Shown: positions 7,834-13,695, counted from the stretch's first letter. The stretch is DNA of 16,099 bases from Acholeplasmatales bacterium (GCA_016282815.1 JAEELU010000096.1:1-16099); one strand, 5' to 3'. Made by a program: numbers and translations. Notes: generated by a model from the letters alone, not told the origin.

Positions 7834-7845
7834 CGCGTATACGCG
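7834..7845. repeat. GC-rich perfect palindrome inside a GC-rich island (7802-7860)
   Basis: CGCGTATACGCG is a perfect 12-nt palindrome, flanked by CTCG/CGAG and CCCG/CGGG complementary tetramers (for example 7816-7819 with 7822-7825; 7802-7805 with 7848-7851). The ~60 bp around it are strikingly G+C rich in an AT-rich gap and abut the inverted repeat at 7860. Could be a structured RNA or a protein binding site; no known class recognised. Confidence 0.6.
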
Positions 7846-7859
7846 AGCGGGCTAAGGCG

Positions 7860-7888
7860 GTCAAAAAAAATTTCAAAAGCAATCTAGT
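7860..7888 (-). repeat. Left copy of 29-nt terminal inverted repeat
   Basis: Begins GTCAAAAAAAATTTC and ends CAATCTAGT. The reverse complement of 9763-9791 matches it at 25 of 29 positions without gaps. No target-site duplication is evident outside the two ends. Confidence 0.7.
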
Positions 7889-8292
7889 ATTGATAACGAG
7901 CTGAAACGTTAAATAATACAATTATGAATATATGTGCAACTGTTCAAAAATAAATAAGAGCATCATCCGCAAAAAAATTAACAAGAAAAATCAATCAAGA
8001 AGAACCGCTTCAAAAAAAGCACAAAAATAGATCAACTACAAAAAGTGTGTTCAGAACGATGAATCAAAAATCCATTTTAGAATCTACAGCAAAATAGAGA
8101 GTTGAATATCTCGACCCGATTTTAAAAGCACAAAAAATGAGCTGTTGTCAGAAGCATAAAATAATACATTCCTAGATTGAAATGAACTGAATCTAAACAT
8201 ACCATTTTCAAATTATCAATCGACAAATACAATCTATCAATCAATAAAATCTCGATTGATATTATGCATGCTATTAAAACCAAGGAAACAAA

Positions 8293-8326
8293 AATTTCGT
8301 TAACTATCTAGTTTAAAACACTAGAT
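8293..8326 (-). repeat. Related repeat copy with subterminal hairpin
   Basis: Read on the minus strand it contains CTAGTGTTTTAAACTAGATAG and then a GAAATTTTTG tail, aligning with the repeats at 9751-9791 and 12729-12770. The hairpin ATCTAGT (8306-8312) / ACTAGAT (8320-8326) has a 7-nt loop. Confidence 0.6.
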
Positions 8327-8540
8327 TAAGTATTGTTTTAAAAGTGTAAAAACGATATTATAATCTAGCAAAATAATAAATAACAAGAATGAAGAGATGG
8401 ATGTTGCAGAAAATCGAAAGCAAGAAATATGTCTAATTTATTAGTATTTATAACAAGTAATACATCCATATATTACATTATGAGCATCGGATATATATCT
8501 AGAAGCAAAATAATAGGTTTGCACAAATTATGAATATTTA

Positions 8541-8572
8541 TATAGTTTTAAATACTAGATAGATATATGGAT
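8541..8572 (+). repeat. Degenerate repeat copy (TAGTTTTAAATACTAGATAG)
   Basis: The core TAGTTTTAAATACTAGATAG (8543-8562) is identical to that at 12729-12748, but the GAAAT tail seen in other copies is not conserved here. The end of this copy is also the right arm of a 10-bp inverted repeat with 8464-8473. Confidence 0.55.
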
Positions 8573-8822
8573 TTTAGCTCTATAACCAGATAAGCATCAT
8601 TTTGTAGCAATATCCAAATAATTAACATAAATAATGTATTAAAATATAATAACAATAAACGTTTTAATATGCATAAATATATAATTAAAAATATAAAATG
8701 GCTTAACTAAGGGATTTTTATTTTTGTATAGTTTTAGAGGCAGTAAACCATCGGTTCCAGCAAGGAATCCAAGTAATATCCAAGCTTTTCAGAAGCTTTC
8801 CAAAGCTATTAAATATAGTCAT

Positions 8823-8911
8823 TTTGGACGCGTTGACTATGTTTACGTGCATATTTTGAGATTTGAACATGCCCAAAGTTGACTCTAGGTACGTTTAGGA
8901 TCACGTCCAAA
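8823..8911. repeat. 89-nt segment closed by an 8-bp inverted repeat
   Basis: TTTGGACG (8823-8830) and CGTCCAAA (8904-8911) are perfectly complementary. Upstream are two smaller hairpins: GGTTCC/GGAATCC (8753-8770, one bulge) and AAGCTT-TTCAG-AAGCTT (8782-8798). Together 8750-8911 might form a small structured RNA; no known family is recognised and no promoter was identified. Confidence 0.4.
8849..8871 (+). repeat. 24-nt dispersed motif, copy B
   Basis: GCATATTTTGAG then ATTTGAACATG (one base shorter than the other copies). It is preceded by TTGACTATGTT (8833-8843), an 11-mer that recurs at 9166-9176 next to copy C. Confidence 0.5.
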
Positions 8912-9047
8912 TACCTTCCACAATCGATTGATTTTCATTTTTTAAGAGAGTTGTTCAGGTCATCCTATAAAATCGCTTACATACATATATTTGGGGTTAT
9001 GATACGAGATATAAGAAATATATAGTTATCCGTGCTATTAACATATC

Positions 9048-9074
9048 AAGAAAAAATGGCTCTATATAGCCATT
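9048..9074 (-). terminator. Terminator-like hairpin on the minus strand next to dif
   Basis: Stem AATGGCT (9055-9061) / AGCCATT (9068-9074), loop CTATAT; on the minus strand the stem is followed by TTTTTTCTT. It implies a minus-strand transcript arriving from 9100 or beyond, consistent with the small ORF ending at 9099. Confidence 0.65.
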
Positions 9075-9081
9075 ATTAAAT

Positions 9082-9109
9082 GGTTTACATAATATATATT
9101 ATGATAACT
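9082..9109 (-). other. dif: dif site (XerC/XerD recombination site)
   Basis: On the minus strand: left arm AGTTATCATAA, centre TATATA, right arm TTATGTAAACC (11+6+11 bp, arms in dyad symmetry). As I recall the Bacillus subtilis dif, the centre and XerD arm agree at all but the last base, and the inner part of the other arm ends in the usual ATAA/AGAA. It lies between the converging gene arms, 3 kb from xerD, with parC on the other side, exactly where a terminus dif is expected. The stop codon of the small ORF overlaps it. Expected role: resolution of chromosome dimers by XerC/XerD with FtsK. Confidence 0.88.
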
Positions 9110-9293
9110 TATTTAGATTAATAAAAATACCTCTAAAGAGGGTAAAAGATGCATATTTTGAGTGTTTGACTATGTTAAATTGGGTTTTTTGACCGATTTT
9201 AGCCATATAAACCCGTTCTTCTACTGTGCAATGAATAGGATTAGTAAAATTGGGTAATTTTTTTAGCAATCGAAGTGCATGTTTCTCGGACAT
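9099..9293 (-). CDS. Possible small protein, 64 aa, ending inside dif
   Basis: Uncertain gene. The ATG at 9293 (MSEKHALRLLKKLPNF...) follows AAAGGAGAG, but the spacing is only about 2-3 nt. The frame stays open upstream to a stop near 9390, with GTG at 9371 giving 90 aa; that part repeats itself (SEKVVAS then SEKVLASS). The product is basic, without membrane segments or a motif I recognise. Base composition of 9180-9420 is more G+C rich than its surroundings and codon use differs from the neighbouring genes. A terminator-like hairpin follows at 9048-9074, and a second one, CCTCTTTAGAGG followed by TATTTTTATT on the minus strand (9125-9142), lies inside the frame near its end, so an RNA gene or a decayed element is as likely as a protein. 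No clear promoter found. Confidence 0.35.
   Translation of the reverse strand: MSEKHALRLLKKLPNFTNPIHCTVEERVYMAKIGQKTQFNIVKHSKYASFTLFRGIFINLNKLS
9151..9174 (+). repeat. 24-nt dispersed motif, copy C
   Basis: GCATATTTTGAG then TGTTTGACTATG. Identical to copy B over the first 12 bases. It lies 42 bp from dif and within the small minus-strand ORF (encoding HSKYA). Confidence 0.5.
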
Positions 9294-9490
9294 CTCTCCT
9301 TTCGGTCGAAATTTCTGCTCTGGTGATGAAGCAAGCACTTTTTCAGAACCTCCGAAAATTGAAGCGACCACTTTTTCGGAAACCCTCTACTTCTTATTCT
9401 TCTTCTCTTGCTTCAAGGGGATATGTTTTTTTTCATACCATTTTCATAACATTTTATAGCTTAGATCTACCTGTGTTTTCTACCTATACA

Positions 9491-9703
9491 ATATAGACAT
9501 TATTTATGTCTAAATATTTATATACTATTTCTGTAGCTGAAAATATAGCTCCACATGAAATCATATATTATCTGATCCTTGCTATAAGAAATCCAGTAAT
9601 ATGATTCACCATGTAGCTATATCTCAAACGATGATTTAAGTTTTTTATAAAATTAGTATTTTTGTATCTAATCATAATATGGACATTATTTATGTCTAAA
9701 TAT
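9491..9703. repeat. Fold-back unit: 80-nt imperfect hairpin flanked by direct 22-nt repeats
   Basis: A 22-nt sequence starting GACATTATTTATGTC and ending TAAATAT occurs at 9496-9517 and identically at 9682-9703. Each is itself a palindrome (TAGACAT-TATTT-ATGTCTA at 9494-9512; one G-T pair in the second). Between them ATATAGCT-CC-ACATG (9543-9557) pairs with CATGTAGCTATAT (9610-9622), ATCATAT..TA (9560-9570) with TAATATGAT (9597-9605), and CTGAT (9572-9576) with ATCCAG (9591-9596): about 27 base pairs with small bulges and a 14-nt loop. Looks like a miniature mobile element or a structured RNA with operator-like ends. Confidence 0.6.
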
Positions 9704-9750
9704 ATTGCTAATTTTAACAACTATTTTAAATGTTATTATCGTGTGTTTTT

Positions 9751-9791
9751 CTAGTTTTAATTACTAGATACATTTTGAAATATTTTTTGAC
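9751..9791 (+). repeat. Right copy of the 29-nt terminal inverted repeat, with subterminal hairpin
   Basis: Hairpin CTAGT-TTTAATT-ACTAG (9751-9767) leads into ACTAGATACATTTTGAAAT and TTTTTTGAC (9763-9791), the inverted partner of 7860-7888. It lies just before the terminator of the Fic-like gene. Confidence 0.7.
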
Positions 9792-9794
9792 AAT

Positions 9795-9822
9795 AAAAAA
9801 AGGGTATCTTACATACCCTTTT
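9795..9822 (-). terminator. Terminator of the Fic-like gene
   Basis: Stem AAGGGTAT (9800-9807) / ATACCCTT (9813-9820), loop CTTAC, extendable by two A-T pairs; on the minus strand followed by a T-run from 9799-9795. It starts a few bases after the gene's TAA. Confidence 0.92.
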
Positions 9823-9826
9823 AGTA

Positions 9827-10906
9827 TTAGTTTTTATCCTTAATAAAATCAAATATATTGTACTGTAAAGTCTTAGATGTAAATAACTCATCAGGAACTA
9901 AGCGTACCCATTTAGCCGATCTACCTGTTCCATCAGGTCTAATTTTTCCTTCAGCCTTTAGTTTATTTAAGGCTCTATTTATAGTTGAATCTGAAAGGTT
10001 TGGAACCTTAAGTTTGATATCCTCTCTAGAGAATGTATCACCTAATTTCATAATTACACCCTCAACATTATCTATCTTTCTAAGGCCCTTATCGAACTCT
10101 ACATCCCTTACCATTTTCTCTGCTTTATTGTATCCTTCAAGCATTGAATTGATAAATAATCTATCTAATTCATCTGTTTTTGCATAGCCTTGTTCCCATC
10201 CGTAGCTTGATTCTGACTCATATTTTTTGAACTCATCTATGTGTTTATAATAGAATTCAAAGAAGCTTGAGTACCTAAAAACCTTAAATCCTACGCTAAA
10301 AAACAAACAGTAACAAGTCATTAATGAGACAAATTCATTAGCCATATCAAAGCATTTCATATTAAGTAGATCTACATAAAAGCTTGTAATACACTGTGTA
10401 TGCTCTACTTTTAGCTTATCCTTAGCTTCTATAAACTTCTTTATTTCTTCATCTAGCTTCTCTCTTCTAGATATCTTTTTTCTTTCTGTTAATATAGTTG
10501 AAGTATCAATAACTGTATCAGATTTGAATCCAAATCTAGATACATCCTTAAATATCCATGTTCCTAGCTGTAGGAATTCATTTGATTGTAAATTAAGCTT
10601 TTCTCCCTCTTTTTGGATTAATGTAAAGACTTCTTTTAGGTTTCTTAGAAGCTTTTCATGCTTAGTTCTAGGCTCAGAATCCTTCTTTACAATAAGCCTT
10701 AATCTATTTTCATTAACATCTAATTTAAGGATTTTAGCAGTGGCGATAACATCATTTTCAACAGTATTCTTAACTATCTGGCTCATATATTGCTTAAGGA
10801 AATCCTCAAAGTGAGAATCTCTACCCTTATATGTATATAAACGTGTTAAATCATAAACCAATTCCTTGGGATAGTTTATTCTTTCTAAGTTAGAAATTGA
10901 GTACAT
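9827..10906 (-). CDS. Fic-like protein lacking the Fic motif, with C-terminal winged helix
   Basis: Protein of 359 aa, soluble, mostly helical. The C-terminus (residues ~293-336: SREDIKLKV, SDSTINRALNKLKAEGKI, RPDGTGRSAKWVRL) is a typical winged-helix DNA-binding domain as found behind Fic domains. The middle (ITSFYVDLLN, YSSFFEFYYKHIDEF, SSYGWEQG, FINSMLEGY) resembles the helices that follow the Fic core, but the catalytic HxFxxGNGR motif is absent, so AMP-transferase activity is unlikely. The start at 10906 has GGTGGTG 5 nt upstream and lies downstream of a consensus promoter; the longer frame to 10960 would begin inside that promoter. A DNA-binding regulator is the best guess. It is the last gene before the dif region. 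Family assignment is from memory of the fold pattern and is moderate. Confidence 0.72.
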   Translation of the reverse strand: MYSISNLERINYPKELVYDLTRLYTYKGRDSHFEDFLKQYMSQIVKNTVENDVIATAKILKLDVNENRLRLIVKKDSEPRTKHEKLLRNLKEVFTLIQKEGEKLNLQSNEFLQLGTWIFKDVSRFGFKSDTVIDTSTILTERKKISRREKLDEEIKKFIEAKDKLKVEHTQCITSFYVDLLNMKCFDMANEFVSLMTCYCLFFSVGFKVFRYSSFFEFYYKHIDEFKKYESESSYGWEQGYAKTDELDRLFINSMLEGYNKAEKMVRDVEFDKGLRKIDNVEGVIMKLGDTFSREDIKLKVPNLSDSTINRALNKLKAEGKIRPDGTGRSAKWVRLVPDELFTSKTLQYNIFDFIKDKN

Positions 10907-10931
10907 TTTTTCACCACCAAATTCATTAATT

Positions 10932-10960
10932 ATTATACTAAAAATAATATCTATTTTCAA
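10932..10960 (-). promoter_or_regulatory. Promoter of the Fic-like gene
   Basis: On the minus strand TTGAAA (10960-10955), 17-bp spacer, consensus TATAAT (10937-10932). Transcription start about 10925, giving a ~20-nt leader with the ribosome binding site. Confidence 0.88.
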
Positions 10961-10972
10961 TTTATAAAAACG

Positions 10973-10998
10973 AAAAAAAACGAGTTTAAAACTCGTTT
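10973..10998 (-). terminator. Terminator of the nucleoside kinase gene
   Basis: Stem AAACGAGTT (10978-10986) / AACTCGTTT (10990-10998) with a 3-nt loop; minus-strand T-run from the eight As at 10973-10980. Located 7 bp after the stop codon. Confidence 0.9.
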
Positions 10999-11005
10999 AA
11001 ATCGT

Positions 11006-12649
11006 TTATTTTACATCATCGGTATAAAATATAGAATCTCCTATAAATTCCCTTAAAATCGAATTAGATGGAATCCATTTATCAGATATATCCTCAAAGA
11101 AATTTAAGAATTTTAGCATACGCTTAGCAACGTAATATACATGGCTTTCCTTAGATATATTATTTAATAATGGTATTAGATATTTTCTCATTACTGGGAT
11201 TTCATATGTTAATTCTGAATTATATACGAAATCAGCGTTATTTTGATTAGGGTAAATCCATTTAAATTCACCCTTTCTTACTGAATCCCAGGTCTCGATT
11301 GTTCTTTCTACGCTTGTTGCACGAGAATGATGATCTCTAACCATTCTTCTCATCAATCTTAAATCTGAAATTGAGATTGGTGTATGTGTATCATATCTCA
11401 TTTGACCAAGTGGAGCTATATAGACTCTATATTTATTCTCATCTGGTACACTTGGCATAATTTCAGGATTTAAGGCATGAATTCCTTCAATTAAGATAGG
11501 TTGATTCTTCTTAAGCTTTACAGGTTCAGTAAATATAGTTTCCTTATTTGCGAAATTAAATGTAGGTAGGCTTGTTTCCTCACCAGATACAAGCTTTACA
11601 ATTACCTCATCAAATAAATCAAGATTTAGTGAATTAATATGCTCATAATCAGGCTTTCCATCCTCATCAAGTGGATAATCAGAACCCTTGTAGAAATTAT
11701 CCATACTGATCATTAAAGGCTCAATTCCTCTACTTGTCAATTCTATCCTTAATCTATTAGTAAATGTAGTTTTACCACTAGATGAAGGTCCTGCAACACA
11801 TATAACCTTAATATTATCAATATTATCCTCTATTTTATCACCTAAATGAGTTAGCTGGGCATTATGTCTAGTTTCACATAAATTAATTAATTCTAGAGCC
11901 TTTCCCTGTTCAATAATATTATTTATATGAGCAATCGAATCTATCTTAATCGTATTATTCCATCTATTAGCCTCTTTTAGAGCTGCTCTAAATGATTTTT
12001 CCTCCTCAAATGGTGGTATTTCACATCCACATTCTAAACGTGGATATTGAATTAATAATCCAGGAGCGTACATCTTTAAGGCATATTTAGTTAAAAATCC
12101 TGTAGAAGGTACCAATGGGCTATATAAGAAATTTAAATAGCCATCACATTCATATAGGCTTAATTCCTTTCTATGCTCGTATTTCAATAGCTGGATTTTA
12201 TCATTATAGCCTACAGATTCATAAAATTTAATTACTTCCTCTCTAGATTTTCTATTGAATCTAATAGGTAAATCAGCCTTAATTATTCTATCTACCTCAT
12301 CCCTTATTTGGACAAATGTTTCATAATTAAGTGGATGACCAAGTCCTACAATTGATGCAAAAATACTTCTAGATACACTATAATTAAAGATTATTCTTTT
12401 CTTAGGCAAAATCTTATTACAAGCCATTAATACTACGTATCTTAATGATGCCTGATACATTTGAATACCAGAATGTGAATGTAAATCAACTAATTCTATA
12501 ACAGAATTTTCAGGTATAACAACATCAAGCGGCTTATCATTATTATCGATTCTACATCCTAGATATCTACGTTCACTATTGTCTATTACATCGATAACCT
12601 TAGTGCCTTTTTCTATATCATATTCCTTATTATTGATGGTAGTCTTCAT
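11006..12649 (-). CDS. TGS-domain uridine-kinase-like nucleoside kinase
   Basis: Protein of 547 aa combining an N-terminal TGS-like domain (residues 1-~62, KGTKVIDVID), a middle part resembling the second additional domain of threonyl-tRNA synthetase (HSHS... to about 205), and a C-terminal P-loop kinase of the phosphoribulokinase/uridine kinase family: Walker A GPSSSGKT (287-294), SMDNFYKGSDYP (D317), ILIEGIHALNP and RLMRRMVRD. This architecture is well known in Firmicutes and is annotated nucleoside kinase; phosphorylation of uridine/cytidine is the expected reaction but the true substrate is not certain. Start ATG has GAGGTG (12662-12657) at 7-nt spacing. Monocistronic by appearance: terminator downstream, and an inverted-repeat element (12665-12770) fills its upstream gap where I find no clear promoter. 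Confidence 0.88.
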   Translation of the reverse strand: MKTTINNKEYDIEKGTKVIDVIDNSERRYLGCRIDNNDKPLDVVIPENSVIELVDLHSHSGIQMYQASLRYVVLMACNKILPKKRIIFNYSVSRSIFASIVGLGHPLNYETFVQIRDEVDRIIKADLPIRFNRKSREEVIKFYESVGYNDKIQLLKYEHRKELSLYECDGYLNFLYSPLVPSTGFLTKYALKMYAPGLLIQYPRLECGCEIPPFEEEKSFRAALKEANRWNNTIKIDSIAHINNIIEQGKALELINLCETRHNAQLTHLGDKIEDNIDNIKVICVAGPSSSGKTTFTNRLRIELTSRGIEPLMISMDNFYKGSDYPLDEDGKPDYEHINSLNLDLFDEVIVKLVSGEETSLPTFNFANKETIFTEPVKLKKNQPILIEGIHALNPEIMPSVPDENKYRVYIAPLGQMRYDTHTPISISDLRLMRRMVRDHHSRATSVERTIETWDSVRKGEFKWIYPNQNNADFVYNSELTYEIPVMRKYLIPLLNNISKESHVYYVAKRMLKFLNFFEDISDKWIPSNSILREFIGDSIFYTDDVK

Positions 12650-12664
12650 AAATAAACACCTCTT

Positions 12665-12770
12665 TTTTTATTTCAAAATCAATCTAGTGTATATTAATAG
12701 ATTTATTAATTATTAACATTGTTTTATTTAGTTTTAAATACTAGATAGTTTTTGAAATTTATTTTTTATA
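12665..12770. repeat. MITE-like inverted-repeat element between two genes
   Basis: Left arm TTTCAAAATCAATCTAGTGT (12671-12690) and right arm ACTAGATAGTTTTTGAAAT (12740-12758) are imperfect inverted repeats and belong to the same family as 7860-7888 and 9763-9791. A subterminal hairpin TAGT-TTTAAAT-ACTA (12729-12743) sits at the right arm, as in the copy at 9751. No ORF inside. It separates the terminator of the peptidase-like gene from the ribosome binding site of the nucleoside kinase gene. Confidence 0.65.
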
Positions 12771-12771
12771 G

Positions 12772-12796
12772 AAAAAGGAAGCCTATAAGTCTTCCT
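12772..12796 (-). terminator. Terminator overlapping the end of the peptidase-like gene
   Basis: Stem AGGAAG (12776-12781) / CTTCCT (12791-12796), extended inside by C-G and T-A pairs; minus-strand T-run from 12776-12772. The upstream arm is the coding sequence of the last residues, so the stop codon (12785-12783) lies in the hairpin. Confidence 0.75.
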
Positions 12797-13622
12797 CATC
12801 CTCATCATTTTCTTCATTTTCATACACTTCATCAGTCTCTACATCATTATCCATTAGGCTATCAATATCCACTGTTTCCTCTTGATATTCAACACCCTCT
12901 GTAATATCCTCCTCGGCCACATTTTGGCTTCTAATTTCACGTACTAAGTCATCTGGGTTAAGGAAGCTTGCTAAATCAGAATCTAGGTCGATATCTGAAG
13001 CAATTGGTGTAACAGGCTTTTGAGCTTGTTGCTGAGTAGTTGTACTGACATTGGCCTCAAGGTTTTGCATGGCAATTTCATATGATTCCTGGCTCATATC
13101 ACCATCGTAATCCATTACTCTCTTACCAAGTCTTAGGCCAGCTAAATTTACCTTTCTAAAGGTATATAGCTTTTTAGTTGGATTTAAAGCAAAGCTTATA
13201 TATTTTTTCTTTCTTTGACGGCCTATTGCCTTACCAATTACATCCTCCTTATGGATGATATGGTATTCTCTTTCATTATCACCGGCAACATATATATCCT
13301 CGTCAATAAATTTAATTATTCTTCTTATGAAATAGTTATCATGATTTTGATATAATACAAAATCCTTTTTCTCTAGCCTAGCTGGAGCTATAAAATGAAT
13401 AAAATCACCTGGTCTAAAAATAGGCTTATTTATAAGATCATCCTTTAGCTTTAAAGTACCTACTAAACCATGCTGTACTCTATCTATAACAATCTCAAAG
13501 CCATTTGGATTAAATTCATCGTCCTCTTCAGGCTTTGTTTCAGCTTCTTGAGGCTCATCTACTATATCTTCAAATAGGTCTTGAGTAAAATCTTCTTCAG
13601 TTTTATTTTTATATTTTTTCAT
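12783..13622 (-). CDS. Signal peptidase/LexA-fold protein apparently lacking the catalytic dyad
   Basis: Protein of 279 aa, cytoplasmic by appearance (no membrane segment). Residues ~45-145 follow the S24/S26 peptidase pattern: PGDFIHF (71-77, like the GD-V strand), YFIRRIIKF (97-105, like the box D KRV strand), VAGDNE (112-117, like the GDN turn) and VIGKAIG (128-134). The serine motif (SMxP) expected just before PGD is missing, and the position of the catalytic lysine seems to be arginine, so it is probably a non-catalytic homologue. The N-terminal 35 residues and the last ~70 are strongly acidic and low in complexity, and 191-203 is T/Q-rich. The ATG follows GAGG at 7-8 nt and a consensus promoter. 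It lies directly downstream of parC but has its own promoter. Function unknown. Confidence 0.7.
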   Translation of the reverse strand: MKKYKNKTEEDFTQDLFEDIVDEPQEAETKPEEDDEFNPNGFEIVIDRVQHGLVGTLKLKDDLINKPIFRPGDFIHFIAPARLEKKDFVLYQNHDNYFIRRIIKFIDEDIYVAGDNEREYHIIHKEDVIGKAIGRQRKKKYISFALNPTKKLYTFRKVNLAGLRLGKRVMDYDGDMSQESYEIAMQNLEANVSTTTQQQAQKPVTPIASDIDLDSDLASFLNPDDLVREIRSQNVAEEDITEGVEYQEETVDIDSLMDNDVETDEVYENEENDEDEEDL

Positions 13623-13658
13623 AAATAATACCTCAATTACCGAATTATCCTTTTAATT

Positions 13659-13687
13659 ATTATAAATAATTATTAGTGAAAATTCAA
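13659..13687 (-). promoter_or_regulatory. Promoter of the peptidase-like gene
   Basis: On the minus strand TTGAAT (13687-13682), 17-bp spacer, consensus TATAAT (13664-13659), just downstream of the parC terminator. Confidence 0.85.
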
Positions 13688-13695
13688 GTTTTACC

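Larger units (their letters stand above)
7280..9826. other. 2.5-kb gene-poor gap between convergent operons (replication terminus region)
   Basis: No established gene. Contents in order: 3' tail and terminator of deoB (to 7481); A-rich stretch 7482-7800 with a CTCAAA/TTTGAG hairpin (7524-7543) and the first 24-nt motif copy; GC-rich palindromic island (7802-7859); inverted repeat end (7860-7888); very A-rich stretch to ~8290 with a 10-bp inverted repeat TATCAATCGA (8214-8223) / TCGATTGATA (8252-8261); repeat copies at 8293 and 8541; a 10-bp inverted repeat ATCCATATAT (8464-8473) / 8563-8572; structured segment 8750-8911; dif (9082-9109); small coding-like ORF on the minus strand; fold-back unit 9491-9703; inverted repeat end (9751-9791). 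The plus strand is A-rich before about 8700 and T-rich after it. Confidence 0.85.

Noticed and set aside
7765..7860. Possible tRNA-Tyr-like arm on the minus strand (GATTGTAAACTCGG)
   Set aside because: The stem leaves an 8-nt loop or needs a mismatch, and no matching acceptor, D- or T-arm surrounds it.
7482..8300. CRISPR-like array suspected from recurring ATCG and TCAATC words
   Set aside because: No regularly spaced repeat of 20 or more bases exists; the words are short and irregular.
8655..8690. GCATAAATATATAATTAAAA as another Xer site
   Set aside because: One half resembles a dif arm but the other arm lacks TTATG; such patterns are common in AT-rich DNA.
8833..9180. Bacillus-type replication terminator (RTP binding) sites around CTATGTT
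   Set aside because: Only CTATGT and a few flanking bases agree with the recalled Ter consensus, both copies face the same way, and no rtp gene is seen.
9250..9496. Two overlapping plus-strand frames of about 70 aa
   Set aside because: They lie opposite the minus-strand coding-like frame, have no ribosome binding site and no coherent protein character.
9858..10814. Plus-strand frames opposite the Fic-like gene
   Set aside because: Shadow frames; the minus-strand gene has a consensus promoter, ribosome binding site and terminator.
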